Source: Actinoplanes ianthinogenes | Lineage (GTDB): Bacteria > Actinomycetota > Actinomycetes > Mycobacteriales > Micromonosporaceae | Length of the DNA: 64,000 nt | NCBI RefSeq assembly: GCF_018324205.1 | Contig: NZ_AP023356.1 | Coordinates: forward strand, 5,562,001-5,626,000 | Direction: 5' to 3' | In this document: positions 33,093-42,533 of the stretch, piece after piece | How positions within the stretch are numbered: the stretch's first letter is position 1 | Layout of the letters: each line of letters starts with the position of its first letter | Position numbers and translations under genes: made by a program | Notes under the pieces: model-generated | What the model saw: the letters and a program-made list of their open reading frames with translations, nothing else | Databases searched by the model: none | Told to the model about the DNA's origin: nothing

Positions 33093-34046
33093 CTAGAGCC
33101 GCGGGAATACGCGGGGCCCGTCCTCGGTCGTCTCGACCACCAGCGAGGCCGGGCCGACGATCAGCGGGTCGGGCTTGCCGACGACCTCCTCGTCCTTGCC
33201 GGTGTAGTCGAACCGGCACAGCACGTGCCGCATCGCCTCCAGGCGGGCGCGTTTCTTGTCGTTGCTCTTCACCACGGTCCACGGCGCGTCGGCGGTGTCG
33301 GTGTAGAAGAACATCGCCTCCTTGGCCTCGGTGTAGTCGTCCCACTTGTCCAGCGACTCGAGGTCCATCGGCGAGAGCTTCCACTGCCGGACCGGGTCGA
33401 CCTGGCGGATCGCGAACCGGGTGTGCTGCTCCTTCTGGGTCACCGAGAACCAGAACTTGACCAGGTTGATGCCCGAGTTGACCAGCATCCTCTCCAGCTC
33501 CGGGGTCTGCCGGAGGAACTCCAGGTACTCCTTGCGGTCGCAGAAGCCCATCACCCGCTCGACGCCGGCCCGGTTGTACCAGGACCGGTCGAAGAGCACG
33601 ATCTCACCGGCGGACGGCAGGTGCTTGATGTACCGCTGGTAGTACCACTGGGTGCTCTCCCGCTGGTTCGGCTTCTCCAGCGCGACCACGGACGCACCTC
33701 GCGGATTGAGGTGTTCCATGAAGCGCTTGATGGTGCCGCCCTTGCCGGCCGCGTCCCGCCCCTCGAAGAGGATGACCAGGCGCTCGCCGGTGTCCTTGCA
33801 CCAGTTCTGCAGCTTCAGCAGCTCGATCTGGAGCAGTCGCTTGTGGTGGTCGTAGTGCAGGCGGGACAACCGTTCGTCGTACGGATAATCCTCCCGCCAG
33901 GTGTCGACCGGGGTCCCGTCCGCCTTCAGCAGTCGCGGGTCGTCGTCCTCGTCGTCCACCACCCGGTATCCGGTCAGCTCGGCGATCGGCCCCGCGTAGG
34001 GGTGGGTGATCGCCTCCTCGTACTGGGGCTCGACTTCAGTGCTCAT
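33093..34046 (-). CDS. ppk2: Polyphosphate kinase 2
   Basis: A 317-residue class I PPK2 that uses polyphosphate to phosphorylate nucleotides, or the reverse. Walker A is EGRDAAGKGG (residues 95–104). The family sequences RGASVVALEKPNQRESTQWYYQRY, IVLFDRSWYNRAGVERVMGFC and FWFSVTQKEQHTRF are all present. The acidic N-terminal 55 residues are typical of actinobacterial copies. The start ATG lies three bases after the stop of the CYTH–CHAD gene, so the two are one operon. Confidence 0.95.
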   Translation of the reverse strand: MSTEVEPQYEEAITHPYAGPIAELTGYRVVDDEDDDPRLLKADGTPVDTWREDYPYDERLSRLHYDHHKRLLQIELLKLQNWCKDTGERLVILFEGRDAAGKGGTIKRFMEHLNPRGASVVALEKPNQRESTQWYYQRYIKHLPSAGEIVLFDRSWYNRAGVERVMGFCDRKEYLEFLRQTPELERMLVNSGINLVKFWFSVTQKEQHTRFAIRQVDPVRQWKLSPMDLESLDKWDDYTEAKEAMFFYTDTADAPWTVVKSNDKKRARLEAMRHVLCRFDYTGKDEEVVGKPDPLIVGPASLVVETTEDGPRVFPRL

Positions 34047-34049
34047 GTT

Positions 34050-35483
34050 TCACGCCTTCACCAGCCAACGACGAACCTTTTTGCGCCGTGACGCCCGCAC
34101 CAACGCGGGGACGGCGATGAGCGTCTCCTTACCCACAGCCTCCTGTCGACCGTAGAGGACGCCGAAGTGGAAACTGTCCGGCCCGATTTCACGCAGTGTT
34201 TCCCGGGCGATCGAGGAGTCCTGGTGGGCGCCCAGCCCGTCCTGCAACGCGGTCAGCGCCTTGACCAGCCGCTTGGCCCGCTTGCCGTGTTCCGGGGCGA
34301 CCAGCTCCACGGCGTACCGGGCCTGCTTGTACTTCTTGCGCGCGGCGTGCACCTCCTCGTCGACGCCGTCGGCCAGCGCGGTGTCCAGCCGGTCGTCGGC
34401 CTTGGCGAGCACCTTGCGGGCCCGCGCCGCCGGGTTGCCGGTGTCCGGCAGCGGGGCGTCGACCAGCGCGTCGATCCGGTCCAGCAGGTCCAGGTAGCGG
34501 TCCGAGTCGAGGGCGGCGACCAGCTCCTCGCGGCCGTGGGCGACCCGGTGCTCCAGGGCCGCCCGGATCCGGTGCGCGGTGGCCCGGAACTCGGGGACGG
34601 ACTCGTCGATGCCGGCCAGCAGCTTGCCCTCCAGCACCTGCGGGTCGCGGACCGCGCCGAGCGCTCCGGCCAGCCAGCGCAGCTCGTCGCCGAGCTCGGC
34701 GGTCTCCCGCTCGGGGAACCAGCGGCGGAAACTCTTCAGCGTGCTGCGCAGGCGGCGAGTGGCCACCCGCATCTTGTGCACGGCCTCCTCCTCGCCCTGC
34801 CGGGCCGCGGGATCGTGCTCGAGGATCGCGTCACGCTGCTCGCGGGCGTACCGGGAAACGGGGTTGATCTCGGTCTTCGGGTCCTGCCGGGTCGCGGAGA
34901 GCCGGCCGGCCAGCGCGCGGGCCACCTTGGACGGGCCCGCGGCGGGCGTGGCACCCGCTGCGAGCAGCACCTTCTCGACTGCGGCGAGGACCTTCTCGTC
35001 GCCGTCGACGAGCTCGACCTCGATCTCCTGCCAGGCGCTGTGGTCGTCGCCGGACTCGGCCCGGACCTGGTCCTGGGCGATCAGCGCGAGGGTGCGGCCG
35101 GCCTCGTCGCGCAGCGGGGTCTCCACGCGGTGGGTCCGCAGCCGGGCGACCGGCCCCAGGGGGTGACGCCGGACGTAGGTGCGGACCAGGGCGCGCAGCT
35201 CGTCGGGCACCTGCTCGCTCGCGCCGGACATCCGGTGCTCCTTGCGGCCGTTCCCGTCGGCCGGCGTCTTGAGATGCCAGCCCGCGTCGTGCCCGCCGGA
35301 GCGGCGGCGAAGAGTCCGGCGATTTTTCATCAACCGGAGGTCCTCGGTGTCGAAGTACGTGGCGTCGAGATCGTGGGTCTCGGCGCCGTCGACCCGCGCG
35401 ATGCCGGCGGCACCGGTCAGGTCCGGAAGCTCGAAGGACTCGGGGACGTCGTACTTGCGTTCGGTCTCGGTCGCGGTCTCCAC
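34050..35483 (-). CDS. CYTH and CHAD domain protein (polyphosphate-associated)
   Basis: A 477-residue protein. The CYTH domain (residues 1–205) starts VETATETERKYDV with the E-x-E-x-K triphosphate-site motif. A CHAD domain (about 215–477) follows, with AVHKMRVATRRLRSTLKSF and ARKKYKQARYAVEL, basic helices that in known members bind polyphosphate granules. The CYTH half may hydrolyse triphosphate or inorganic tripolyphosphate. I chose the GTG at 35483; a start 39 codons upstream adds residues unlike the family. With ppk2 it forms a polyphosphate operon. Confidence 0.92.
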   Translation of the reverse strand: METATETERKYDVPESFELPDLTGAAGIARVDGAETHDLDATYFDTEDLRLMKNRRTLRRRSGGHDAGWHLKTPADGNGRKEHRMSGASEQVPDELRALVRTYVRRHPLGPVARLRTHRVETPLRDEAGRTLALIAQDQVRAESGDDHSAWQEIEVELVDGDEKVLAAVEKVLLAAGATPAAGPSKVARALAGRLSATRQDPKTEINPVSRYAREQRDAILEHDPAARQGEEEAVHKMRVATRRLRSTLKSFRRWFPERETAELGDELRWLAGALGAVRDPQVLEGKLLAGIDESVPEFRATAHRIRAALEHRVAHGREELVAALDSDRYLDLLDRIDALVDAPLPDTGNPAARARKVLAKADDRLDTALADGVDEEVHAARKKYKQARYAVELVAPEHGKRAKRLVKALTALQDGLGAHQDSSIARETLREIGPDSFHFGVLYGRQEAVGKETLIAVPALVRASRRKKVRRWLVKA

Positions 35484-35638
35484 CCGATCAATGGTGCCCG
35501 CCAGAACGCCGTCGACACAGCGATGTCTCAGGTTGCCCTGGCATCGTGAAATTCTGCCTCGGCTCAGGTCGTTTTCGGGATCCGGCCGGGGCCGCGGCAT
35601 GGTCAGGATCCCGGGAGACGAGACGAGGAGTCGCGGTC

Positions 35639-35809
35639 ATGGAGAAGTCGGAACGTCGCCAGGTCTCGCTCGCCGGGCTGCGCCTGATCGGGGCCGGCGC
35701 GGCGCTCGGGCTGGCGCTCGCGGCCCCGGCCGGCCCGGTGCAGGCCGCGCCGCCGCGTGCGGACTCCGCCCCGGTGGCCGAGCACGACACCCCGAACCCG
35801 GACCGCTGA
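35639..35809 (+). CDS. Small secreted peptide
   Basis: A 56-residue ORF with RBS CGAGGAG. It shows a classical Sec signal: basic start (MEKSERRQVS), hydrophobic core LRLIGAGAALGLALAAPAG, and AQAA-like cleavage context VQAAPP. Only about 20 mature residues (PRADSAPVAEHDTPNPDR) remain, so it could be a secreted peptide or merely a small lipid-facing protein. No family recognised. It diverges from the CYTH–CHAD gene. Confidence 0.5.
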   Translation: MEKSERRQVSLAGLRLIGAGAALGLALAAPAGPVQAAPPRADSAPVAEHDTPNPDR

Positions 35810-35819
35810 TCCTTTTACC

Positions 35820-36167
35820 TCAGATCGGCGTCGATCCGCTCGTGTGCAGATACAGCGCGCGCGAATAGTTGGCCGACGCCGCGCCGTAATACATCGCGGC
35901 CAGCGACACGTAGAAATTGTTGTTGGTGATCGCGTTCTTCGCGGCTGTCGACGCCGACCAGCGGATCTCCGCGTCCGTGGTGCCGATGCCCCGGCGCTCG
36001 CAGCGCAGCCGGTTCATCTCCTTGCCGGTCTTCCACATGTTCAGCGCGTTCTCGGCCTCGCGCATCATCGCCCGAGCCTGCTCCAGCATGGCCTCGGCCT
36101 GCGCCCAGGCGTCGCGCTCGTCAGGATTGCGAAATCGCTCGTCGTGGTGAAATAGGCTCGCTGACAT
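35820..36167 (-). CDS. Small α-helical protein of unknown function
   Basis: A 115-residue protein with a strong ribosome site (GGGAGGTGG). The first half is charged and helical (DERDAWAQAEAMLEQARAMMREAENALNMW), then MNRLRCERRGIGTTDAEIRWSAS and a less polar helix rich in Asn, Tyr and Ala (AITNNNFYVSLAAMYYGAA). The pattern resembles short proteins found in actinomycete phage and integrative-element neighbourhoods, but no other such gene lies here. It is convergent with the small secreted peptide. Function unknown. Confidence 0.66.
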   Translation of the reverse strand: MSASLFHHDERFRNPDERDAWAQAEAMLEQARAMMREAENALNMWKTGKEMNRLRCERRGIGTTDAEIRWSASTAAKNAITNNNFYVSLAAMYYGAASANYSRALYLHTSGSTPI

Positions 36168-36266
36168 TGATCCACCTCCCGCTCGTCTCACTTTCGAGTG
36201 TGCGGGGGGAGGTCGGGACATGTCGATTTTTGTACCCCGACGGCGTGAACACTTCCGGTCAAACTC

Positions 36267-36293
36267 CGCCGCGCCGGGAAGCCCGGCGCGGCG
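36267..36293 (-). terminator. Intrinsic terminator of msrA
   Basis: Perfect 12-bp arms cgccgcgccggg/cccggcgcggcg with a 3-base loop, 10 bases beyond the msrA stop, followed on the minus strand by GAGTTT. Confidence 0.8.
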
Positions 36294-36302
36294 TGGCAAC
36301 GA

Positions 36303-36965
<663 letters not shown>

Positions 36966-36967
36966 GG

Positions 36968-37414
36968 TCACTCCCTTCGTCCGCTGTCTGTAACGCTGGG
37001 GCGGCGGTATTCCTTACCGATGTTCGCGGCGAACTCCGCGGCCTCCTCGTCATCGGCGTACTTGTGGCGCGGCCAGAAGAATCCCCGCAGGCCGTCGCCC
37101 TTGGTCCGGGGGACGACGTGGGTGTGCAGGTGCGGCACGGACTGGGAGACGATGTTGTTCATCGCCACGAAGGTGCCCTGCGCGCCGAGGGCGGCCGGCA
37201 CCGCCGTCGCGATTTTCTGGACAAATCCGAAATAGTCCTCTAAGAGCGTCGACGGCAGGTCGGAAAGCTGGACGACGTGCGGGCGGGGCACGACCAGAAC
37301 GTGGCCCTTGAAAACCGGCCGGGTGTCGAGAAAAGCCAGCCCGGCCTCCTCGTCGGCGACCTTGAATGCCGGGACATCGCCCGCCACGATTCCACAGAAC
37401 ACGCAGTCGGCCAC
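36968..37414 (-). CDS. HIT-family nucleotide hydrolase
   Basis: A 148-residue histidine-triad protein. The motif HLHTHVVPR is at about residues 94–102, and the N-terminus VADCVFCGIVAGDVPAF with two Cys is the usual Hint-like zinc site. Such enzymes hydrolyse nucleoside phosphoramidates or AMP-linked compounds. The GTG start lies six bases after a TAGTCT box, so it is probably leaderless, and only 24 bases separate it from metB on the other strand. Confidence 0.92.
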   Translation of the reverse strand: MADCVFCGIVAGDVPAFKVADEEAGLAFLDTRPVFKGHVLVVPRPHVVQLSDLPSTLLEDYFGFVQKIATAVPAALGAQGTFVAMNNIVSQSVPHLHTHVVPRTKGDGLRGFFWPRHKYADDEEAAEFAANIGKEYRRPSVTDSGRRE

Positions 37415-37420
37415 AGAGTG

Positions 37421-37430
37421 AGACTAGCCT
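37421..37430. promoter_or_regulatory. Overlapping divergent –10 boxes of the HIT gene and metB
   Basis: The ten bases agactagcct hold a reverse –10 (TAGTCT, 37426–37421) and a forward –10 (TAGCCT, 37425–37430) sharing the central TA. The reverse box ends six bases before the HIT GTG and the forward box eight bases before the metB ATG, so both mRNAs would be leaderless and the two polymerases could not occupy the site together. Confidence 0.55.
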
Positions 37431-37438
37431 TGCGCTAC

Positions 37439-38590
37439 ATGACAACCGATCAGTACGGGTTCGACACCCTCGCCATCCACGCGGGCCAGGACCCGGACCC
37501 CCGCACCGGCGCGGTGGTTCCGCCGATCTACCAGACGAGCACCTACGCACAGGACGGGGTCGGCGCCCCGCGGCTGGGCTACGAATACAGCCGGTCCGGC
37601 AACCCGACCCGGGACGCCCTCCAGGAGTGCCTCGCCGCGATCGAGGGCGGCCGGCGCGGTCTGGCCTTCGCCAGCGGCCTGGCGGCCGAGGACACCCTGC
37701 TGCGGACCGTCTGCCGGCCCGGTGACCACGTCGTCATCCCGAACGACGCGTACGGCGGCACGTACCGCCTCTTCGCGAAGGTCGCCGAGTGCTGGGGCCT
37801 GGACTGGACCGCCGCCCCGCTGGACGACCTGGACGGGATGCGGGCCGCGTTCCGCCCCGGCCACACCCGGATGATCTGGGCCGAGACGCCGACCAACCCG
37901 CTGCTGAACATCGCCGACATCCCGGCACTGGCGGCGCTCGCTCACGAGTACGACGCGCTGCTCGCGGTGGACAACACGTTCGCCTCGCCGTACCTTCAGC
38001 AGCCGCTCGCCCTGGGCGCCGACGTGGTGATCCACTCCACCACGAAGTATCTGGGCGGCCACTCCGACGTGGTGGGCGGCGCGCTGGTCGTGTCGGACAC
38101 CGGGCTCGGCGACGAGCTGGCGTTCCACCAGAACGCGATGGGCGCGGTGAACGGTCCGTTCGACGCGTGGCTGACCCTGCGCGGGATCAAAACCCTTGGC
38201 GTACGGATGGACCGGCACTGTGACAACGCCGAGCGGATCGCCGCGTACCTGAGCGAGCACAAGAAGGTCGCCAGCGTGCTCTACCCGGGGCTGGACAGCC
38301 ACCCCGGGCACGAGACGGCGGCCAAGCAGATGAGCCGGTTCGGCGGGATGGTCTCGTTCCGCGTGTCCGGCGGCCGGGACCAGGCCGTGGAGATCTGCAA
38401 CCGGGCGAAGCTGTTCGTGCTCGCCGAGTCGCTGGGCGGTGTCGAGTCGCTGATCGAGCACCCGGGGCAGATGACACATCTGTCGGCTGCGGGCTCAGCG
38501 CTTGAAGTTCCCGCCGATCTCGTGCGACTGTCTGTCGGCATCGAAACCGTTGACGATCTGCTCGCCGACCTGGAGCAGGCGCTCGGCTAG
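37439..38590 (+). CDS. metB: Cystathionine γ-synthase/γ-lyase
   Basis: A 383-residue PLP enzyme of the Cys/Met metabolism family. The PLP lysine is Lys203 in IHSTTKYLGGHSD. Substrate and cofactor residues lie in YEYSRSGNPTRDALQ, FASGLAAEDTLL, and SLGGVESLIEHPGQM. In this position (Rv1079) it is annotated metB, though actinobacterial members can act both as cystathionine γ-synthase and as γ-lyase. With cbs it completes transsulfuration. No ribosome site is seen, in line with a leaderless start. Confidence 0.94.
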   Translation: MTTDQYGFDTLAIHAGQDPDPRTGAVVPPIYQTSTYAQDGVGAPRLGYEYSRSGNPTRDALQECLAAIEGGRRGLAFASGLAAEDTLLRTVCRPGDHVVIPNDAYGGTYRLFAKVAECWGLDWTAAPLDDLDGMRAAFRPGHTRMIWAETPTNPLLNIADIPALAALAHEYDALLAVDNTFASPYLQQPLALGADVVIHSTTKYLGGHSDVVGGALVVSDTGLGDELAFHQNAMGAVNGPFDAWLTLRGIKTLGVRMDRHCDNAERIAAYLSEHKKVASVLYPGLDSHPGHETAAKQMSRFGGMVSFRVSGGRDQAVEICNRAKLFVLAESLGGVESLIEHPGQMTHLSAAGSALEVPADLVRLSVGIETVDDLLADLEQALG

Positions 38591-38616
38591 GCATCGGAAC
38601 CGCGGGAGATTCGGTC

Positions 38617-39975
38617 ATGGACACGACGACCTGGGTGGGCGCCACCGCGAAGCAGATCGCCCGGGCGGTGCGGCGCGGGGATACCAACGCCACCCAGGTC
38701 GTGGCCGATCACCTGGAGCAGATCGCGATCTCCGACCCGGCCCTCGGCGCGTTCCGGGTGGTCCGCGGCGGTGAGGCGATCACCGAGGCGGAGAAGGTCG
38801 ACGAGCAGGAGGACCTGGCCAACCTGCCGCTGGCCGGGGTGCCGGTGGCGGTCAAGGAGAACACCGCGGTGGCCGGCCTGCCGACCTGGCACGGCTCGGC
38901 CGGGGCCCGCACCCGCGAGGTGGCCGAGGAGGACCACGAGGTGGTCCGCCGGCTGCGCGGGGCGGGCGCCGTGGTCGTCGGCGTCACCAAGATGCCCGAG
39001 ATGGGCCTCTGGGCGGTCACCGACGACGAGAACGGGCCCACCCGCAACCCCTGGGACCTGGAGCGCACGCCCGGTGGCTCGTCCGGCGGCTCGGCCGCCG
39101 CGGTGGCCGCCGGGCTGGTCCCGATGGCACAGGGCAACGACGGGCTGGGCTCGATCCGGATCCCGGCGGCCTGCTGCGGGCTGGTCGGGCTCAAGCCGGG
39201 GCGCGGCGTGGTGCCGGTCGACTTCGGCGACAAGGACTGGTTCGGCCTGGTGGAGAACGGCGTGCTGACCACCACGGTGGCGGACGCCGCGCTCGGCTTC
39301 AGCGTGCTGGCCGGGACCGCTCCGGCCAAGCTGGTCGAGCCGGCGAAACTGCGGGTCGGGGTGTCGCTGCGCTCGCCGATCTCCGGGGTCAAGCCGGACG
39401 AGCCGAACGTCTCGGCGGTCAGCAAGGCGTCGAAGCTGCTGGTGGACGCCGGGCACGACACGGTGCACGCGGACCCGAGGTACCCGACCGGGGTGCAACT
39501 GGGTGTGCTGGCCACGTGGTTCGCGGGGGCGTACAAGAACTCCGAAGGTCTTGATCTTCGGGGTCTGCAACCGCGCACCCGGCGGCACATCGGGCTGGGC
39601 CGGGCCGTGACCCGGGCCGGGCTGGTCCGCGAGTCGCAGCGGGCGGCGTGGCGGGAGCGGTCGATCCGGTTCTTCGCCGACCGCAACCTGGACCTGCTGC
39701 TCACCCCGGCGCTGGCCGCCAGCCCACCACCCGCGTTGCAGTACTCGTCGATCGCGTGGTCCACGAACATGCAGGCCAACGCCCGGTACGCGCCCTACTG
39801 CGCGCCGTGGAACTTCGCCGGGCTGCCGGCCATCGTGGTGCCGGTCGGGTTCCGGCCCGACGGGCTGCCGCTCGCCGTGCAGCTGGTCGGCCCGCCGGAC
39901 TCGGAGCTGCTGCTGCTCTCGGTGGCCGGGCAGTTCGAGGTGCAGAATCCCTGGCAGCGGCACGCCCTCGTGTGA
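38617..39975 (+). CDS. Amidase-signature enzyme
   Basis: A 452-residue Ser-cisSer-Lys amidase. The catalytic Lys is in VPVAVKENTAV near residue 77. The signature GGSSGGSAAAVAAG holds the nucleophilic Ser, and GNDGLGSIRIPAACCG follows. It is not a GatA by context (no gatB or gatC nearby); an aryl or aliphatic amide hydrolase is likelier, substrate unknown. It starts 26 bases after metB. Confidence 0.9.
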   Translation: MDTTTWVGATAKQIARAVRRGDTNATQVVADHLEQIAISDPALGAFRVVRGGEAITEAEKVDEQEDLANLPLAGVPVAVKENTAVAGLPTWHGSAGARTREVAEEDHEVVRRLRGAGAVVVGVTKMPEMGLWAVTDDENGPTRNPWDLERTPGGSSGGSAAAVAAGLVPMAQGNDGLGSIRIPAACCGLVGLKPGRGVVPVDFGDKDWFGLVENGVLTTTVADAALGFSVLAGTAPAKLVEPAKLRVGVSLRSPISGVKPDEPNVSAVSKASKLLVDAGHDTVHADPRYPTGVQLGVLATWFAGAYKNSEGLDLRGLQPRTRRHIGLGRAVTRAGLVRESQRAAWRERSIRFFADRNLDLLLTPALAASPPPALQYSSIAWSTNMQANARYAPYCAPWNFAGLPAIVVPVGFRPDGLPLAVQLVGPPDSELLLLSVAGQFEVQNPWQRHALV

Positions 39976-40007
39976 GCGATTCTGGGCGGGTGGCACGATT
40001 GGTCCCC

Positions 40008-41243
40008 ATGACCGACCTGCTCTCCCTGTCCGATGTCGAGGCGGCCCGGGATCTGCTCGCCGGGGTCGTGAAGACCACGCCGCTGGTGACCTCCCGGCCG
40101 CTCAGTGAGATCACCGGGGTGCCGGTCTGGCTCAAGTGTGAGAACCAGCAGCGGGCCGGGTCGTACAAGGTGCGCGGGGCGTACACCAGGATCTCCCGCC
40201 TCTCCGACGCGGACCGCGCCCGCGGGGTCGTCGCGGCCAGCGCCGGCAACCACGCGCAGGGGGTGGCGCTCGCGGCCGGGCTGCTCGGCATCAAGGCGAC
40301 CGTCTTCATGCCGGAGGGCGCCCCGCTGCCCAAGGTCACCGCGACCAAGGGGTACGGCGCGTCCGTCGAGTACGCCGGGACCAGCGTCGACGACGCGCTC
40401 GCCGCGGCCGGCGACTTCGCCCGGCAGACCGGTGCGGTGCTGATCCACCCGTTCGACCACCCGGACGTGATCGCCGGGCAGGGCACGGTGGCGCTGGAGA
40501 TCCTGGAGCAGTGCCCGGAGGCGACGACCATCATCACCGCGGTCGGCGGCGGCGGGCTGATCTCCGGTCTCGCGGTCGCGGCCAAGGCCCTCCGGCCCGA
40601 CCTGCGCATCGTCGGGGTGCAGGCGAGCGGGGCGGCCGCGTTCCCGCCCTCGCTGGCCGCCGGCGCCCCGCGCAAGCTGGACTCGTGCGCCACCATCGCG
40701 GACGGCATCGCGGTGCTGCGGCCCGGCGACCTGACCTTCGCGCACGTCGCCAAGCTGGTCGACGAGGTCGTCACGGTCACCGACGAGGACCTGTCGGCGG
40801 CCCTGCTGGTGCTCCTGGAACGGCACAAGATGGTGGTCGAGCCGGCCGGCGCCGCCGCGGTGGCCGCCCTGCTCACCGGGGCGTACGTGCCGCCGCGCGA
40901 CGGCGGCCCGGTGGTGGCGATCCTGTCCGGCGGCAACATCGACCCGATGCTGCTGCTGAAGGTGATCGAGCACGGTCTCGCCTCGGCCGGCCGATACCTG
41001 CGCCTGGCGGTGCGCTGCACCGACCGGCCGGGCCAGCTGGTCGGGATGCTGCGGGAGATCGCCGAGCAGCGGGCCAACATCGTCGACGTGGTGCACTCCC
41101 GGCAGAGCCCGCGGCTGGGCTTCGGCGAGGTGGAGGTGGCGCTGTCGGTGGAGACGCGGGGGCCGGCCCACTCGTCGGCGCTGATCAGCGCCCTGCGCGA
41201 CGCCGGCTACCGAGTCTCGCTGCTGGCCGACGCGACCCCCTGA
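40008..41243 (+). CDS. ilvA: Threonine ammonia-lyase (threonine dehydratase)
   Basis: A 411-residue PLP enzyme converting threonine to 2-oxobutanoate, the first step to isoleucine. The PLP lysine is Lys54 in RAGSYKVRGAY. AASAGNHAQGVALAA and VGGGGLISGLAV are the phosphate-binding loops. A single C-terminal ACT-like domain starts about residue 325 (RYLRLAVRCTDRPGQLVGML). The short form with one ACT domain is common in actinobacteria and may be biosynthetic or catabolic. The pseudogene follows immediately. Confidence 0.93.
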   Translation: MTDLLSLSDVEAARDLLAGVVKTTPLVTSRPLSEITGVPVWLKCENQQRAGSYKVRGAYTRISRLSDADRARGVVAASAGNHAQGVALAAGLLGIKATVFMPEGAPLPKVTATKGYGASVEYAGTSVDDALAAAGDFARQTGAVLIHPFDHPDVIAGQGTVALEILEQCPEATTIITAVGGGGLISGLAVAAKALRPDLRIVGVQASGAAAFPPSLAAGAPRKLDSCATIADGIAVLRPGDLTFAHVAKLVDEVVTVTDEDLSAALLVLLERHKMVVEPAGAAAVAALLTGAYVPPRDGGPVVAILSGGNIDPMLLLKVIEHGLASAGRYLRLAVRCTDRPGQLVGMLREIAEQRANIVDVVHSRQSPRLGFGEVEVALSVETRGPAHSSALISALRDAGYRVSLLADATP

Positions 41244-41893
41244 ACGGGGGTTGCCGACCGCGTCCGTGACCCGCTGCTGGTGACCGGGATCTGGCTGGCC
41301 ACCTACGACTTCTTCGCGCCGGTCAACCTGATCGGCGCGCTGCTGGTCCTGATCGCGGTGGTGCTCCGGCCCCGGCTCGGGCGGTTGTCCCGGCTCACCG
41401 CGGACGCGCAGGAGCTGGACCGGGCGACCGCGCCGGCCCTGTTCGCGACGATCGAGCGGGTCGCCACGGCGATCGGCGCGCCGATGCCGGGCGGGGGCTG
41501 GTGACCCAGGCTGCGGTGACCATTCTCGGACAGGTGGCGTACCTGCTGGCGCCCCGCGGACGCCGCAGCGGCTTCGTCGAGATGGTGGTCGACTTCGTCG
41601 CCCGGACGCGGCGGGAGGCGCGGGCCGGGAACGGCGCGGCGGCCTGGCGGGCGGCGGCGGGCGCGGCGCGGACCGGGATGTCGCTGGACGTTCCGGCATA
41701 TCGGCAGCTCAGTCGGCGTACCGAAGCATCGCTTTTCGCCTCGCACCCGCCGTCCGGTCTGCGGGCCGGGCTGATCGCCGGACGGGCCGCGCAGCCGGCC
41801 GCGGTCGTGATGACCGAGGCGGAGCAGGCCCGGATGGACGACGAGCTCGCCACGCACTACGAGCGGGTGCGTCGCGAGCTCGTCACCACGTGA
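41244..41893 (+). pseudogene. Decayed M48-type metallopeptidase
   Basis: Two collinear pieces of a membrane M48-like peptidase. Piece 1 continues in the ilvA frame, from VADRVRDPLLVTGIWLATYDFF through a transmembrane helix to LFATIERVATAIGAPMP, stopping at a TGA (41502–41504). Piece 2 is in another frame, from VTQAAVTILGQVAYLLAP through YRQLSRRTEASLFASHPPSGLRAGL to the end at 41893. By family memory, the strand with the zinc motif HExxH lies between them and is gone, as are the N-terminus and a further internal segment. No start codon precedes piece 1 except internal GTGs. It cannot encode an active peptidase. Confidence 0.72.
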
Positions 41894-41902
41894 CGCGGGG
41901 TC

Positions 41903-42397
41903 TCAGCCCTCGAACGCGCCGAACTTGACGACGGTGACCTTGATGTCGGCGCCGCTGGGCGCCGTGTAGGTCACGGTCTGGCCCGGGCGGGCGCCGAGGA
42001 TCGCCTTGCCGAGCGCCGACTCCGGGCTGTACACGGTCAGGTCGGTGGTCGAGGAGATCTCCCGAGAGCCGAGCAGGAACGTCTCGGTGTCGGCCTGGTC
42101 GTCGTCGAAGTAGATCGTCACGACCGAGCCGGGCACCACCGAGTCGGCGGCCTGGACCTCGCCGACCTCGGAGTTGCGCAGGAACTCCTTCAAGTACAGG
42201 ATCCGGCCCTCCTGACGGCTCTGCTCCTCGCGGGCCGCGTGGTAGCCGCCGTTCTCCCGGAGGTCACCCTCCTCGCGCCGGGCATTGATCTCCGCCGCTA
42301 TAGCCGGCCGGCCTGCGATCAACTCGTCGAGCTCGGCCTGCAGCCGGTCGTATGCGTCCTGGGAGAGCCAGGTCTTCGGCGCCTCGGAACTGGACAC
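41903..42397 (-). CDS. greA: Transcription elongation factor GreA
   Basis: A 164-residue cleavage factor that rescues backtracked RNA polymerase. The coiled coil at residues about 10–75 contains AYDRLQAELDELIAGRPAIA and, at its tip, the acidic pair in REEGDLRENGGYHAAREEQ. The C-terminal domain holds ESALGKAILGARPGQTV. I chose the GTG at 42397, preceded by AAGGAG. It occupies the Rv1080c position, convergent with the upstream block and cotranscribed after DUF4307. Confidence 0.95.
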   Translation of the reverse strand: MSSSEAPKTWLSQDAYDRLQAELDELIAGRPAIAAEINARREEGDLRENGGYHAAREEQSRQEGRILYLKEFLRNSEVGEVQAADSVVPGSVVTIYFDDDQADTETFLLGSREISSTTDLTVYSPESALGKAILGARPGQTVTYTAPSGADIKVTVVKFGAFEG

Positions 42398-42533
42398 GGT
42401 CGATCTCCTTGCTGGACGGAAGTGCGAAAAGCTGTAACGGGCAGGGCAAAACGTGAGTGCGTCGGAAACGCAGCGAATCACCAACCTTACCAGCGGTACG
42501 CGCCGCACCGGATCGGTCGATCTCCGGCCGGGG

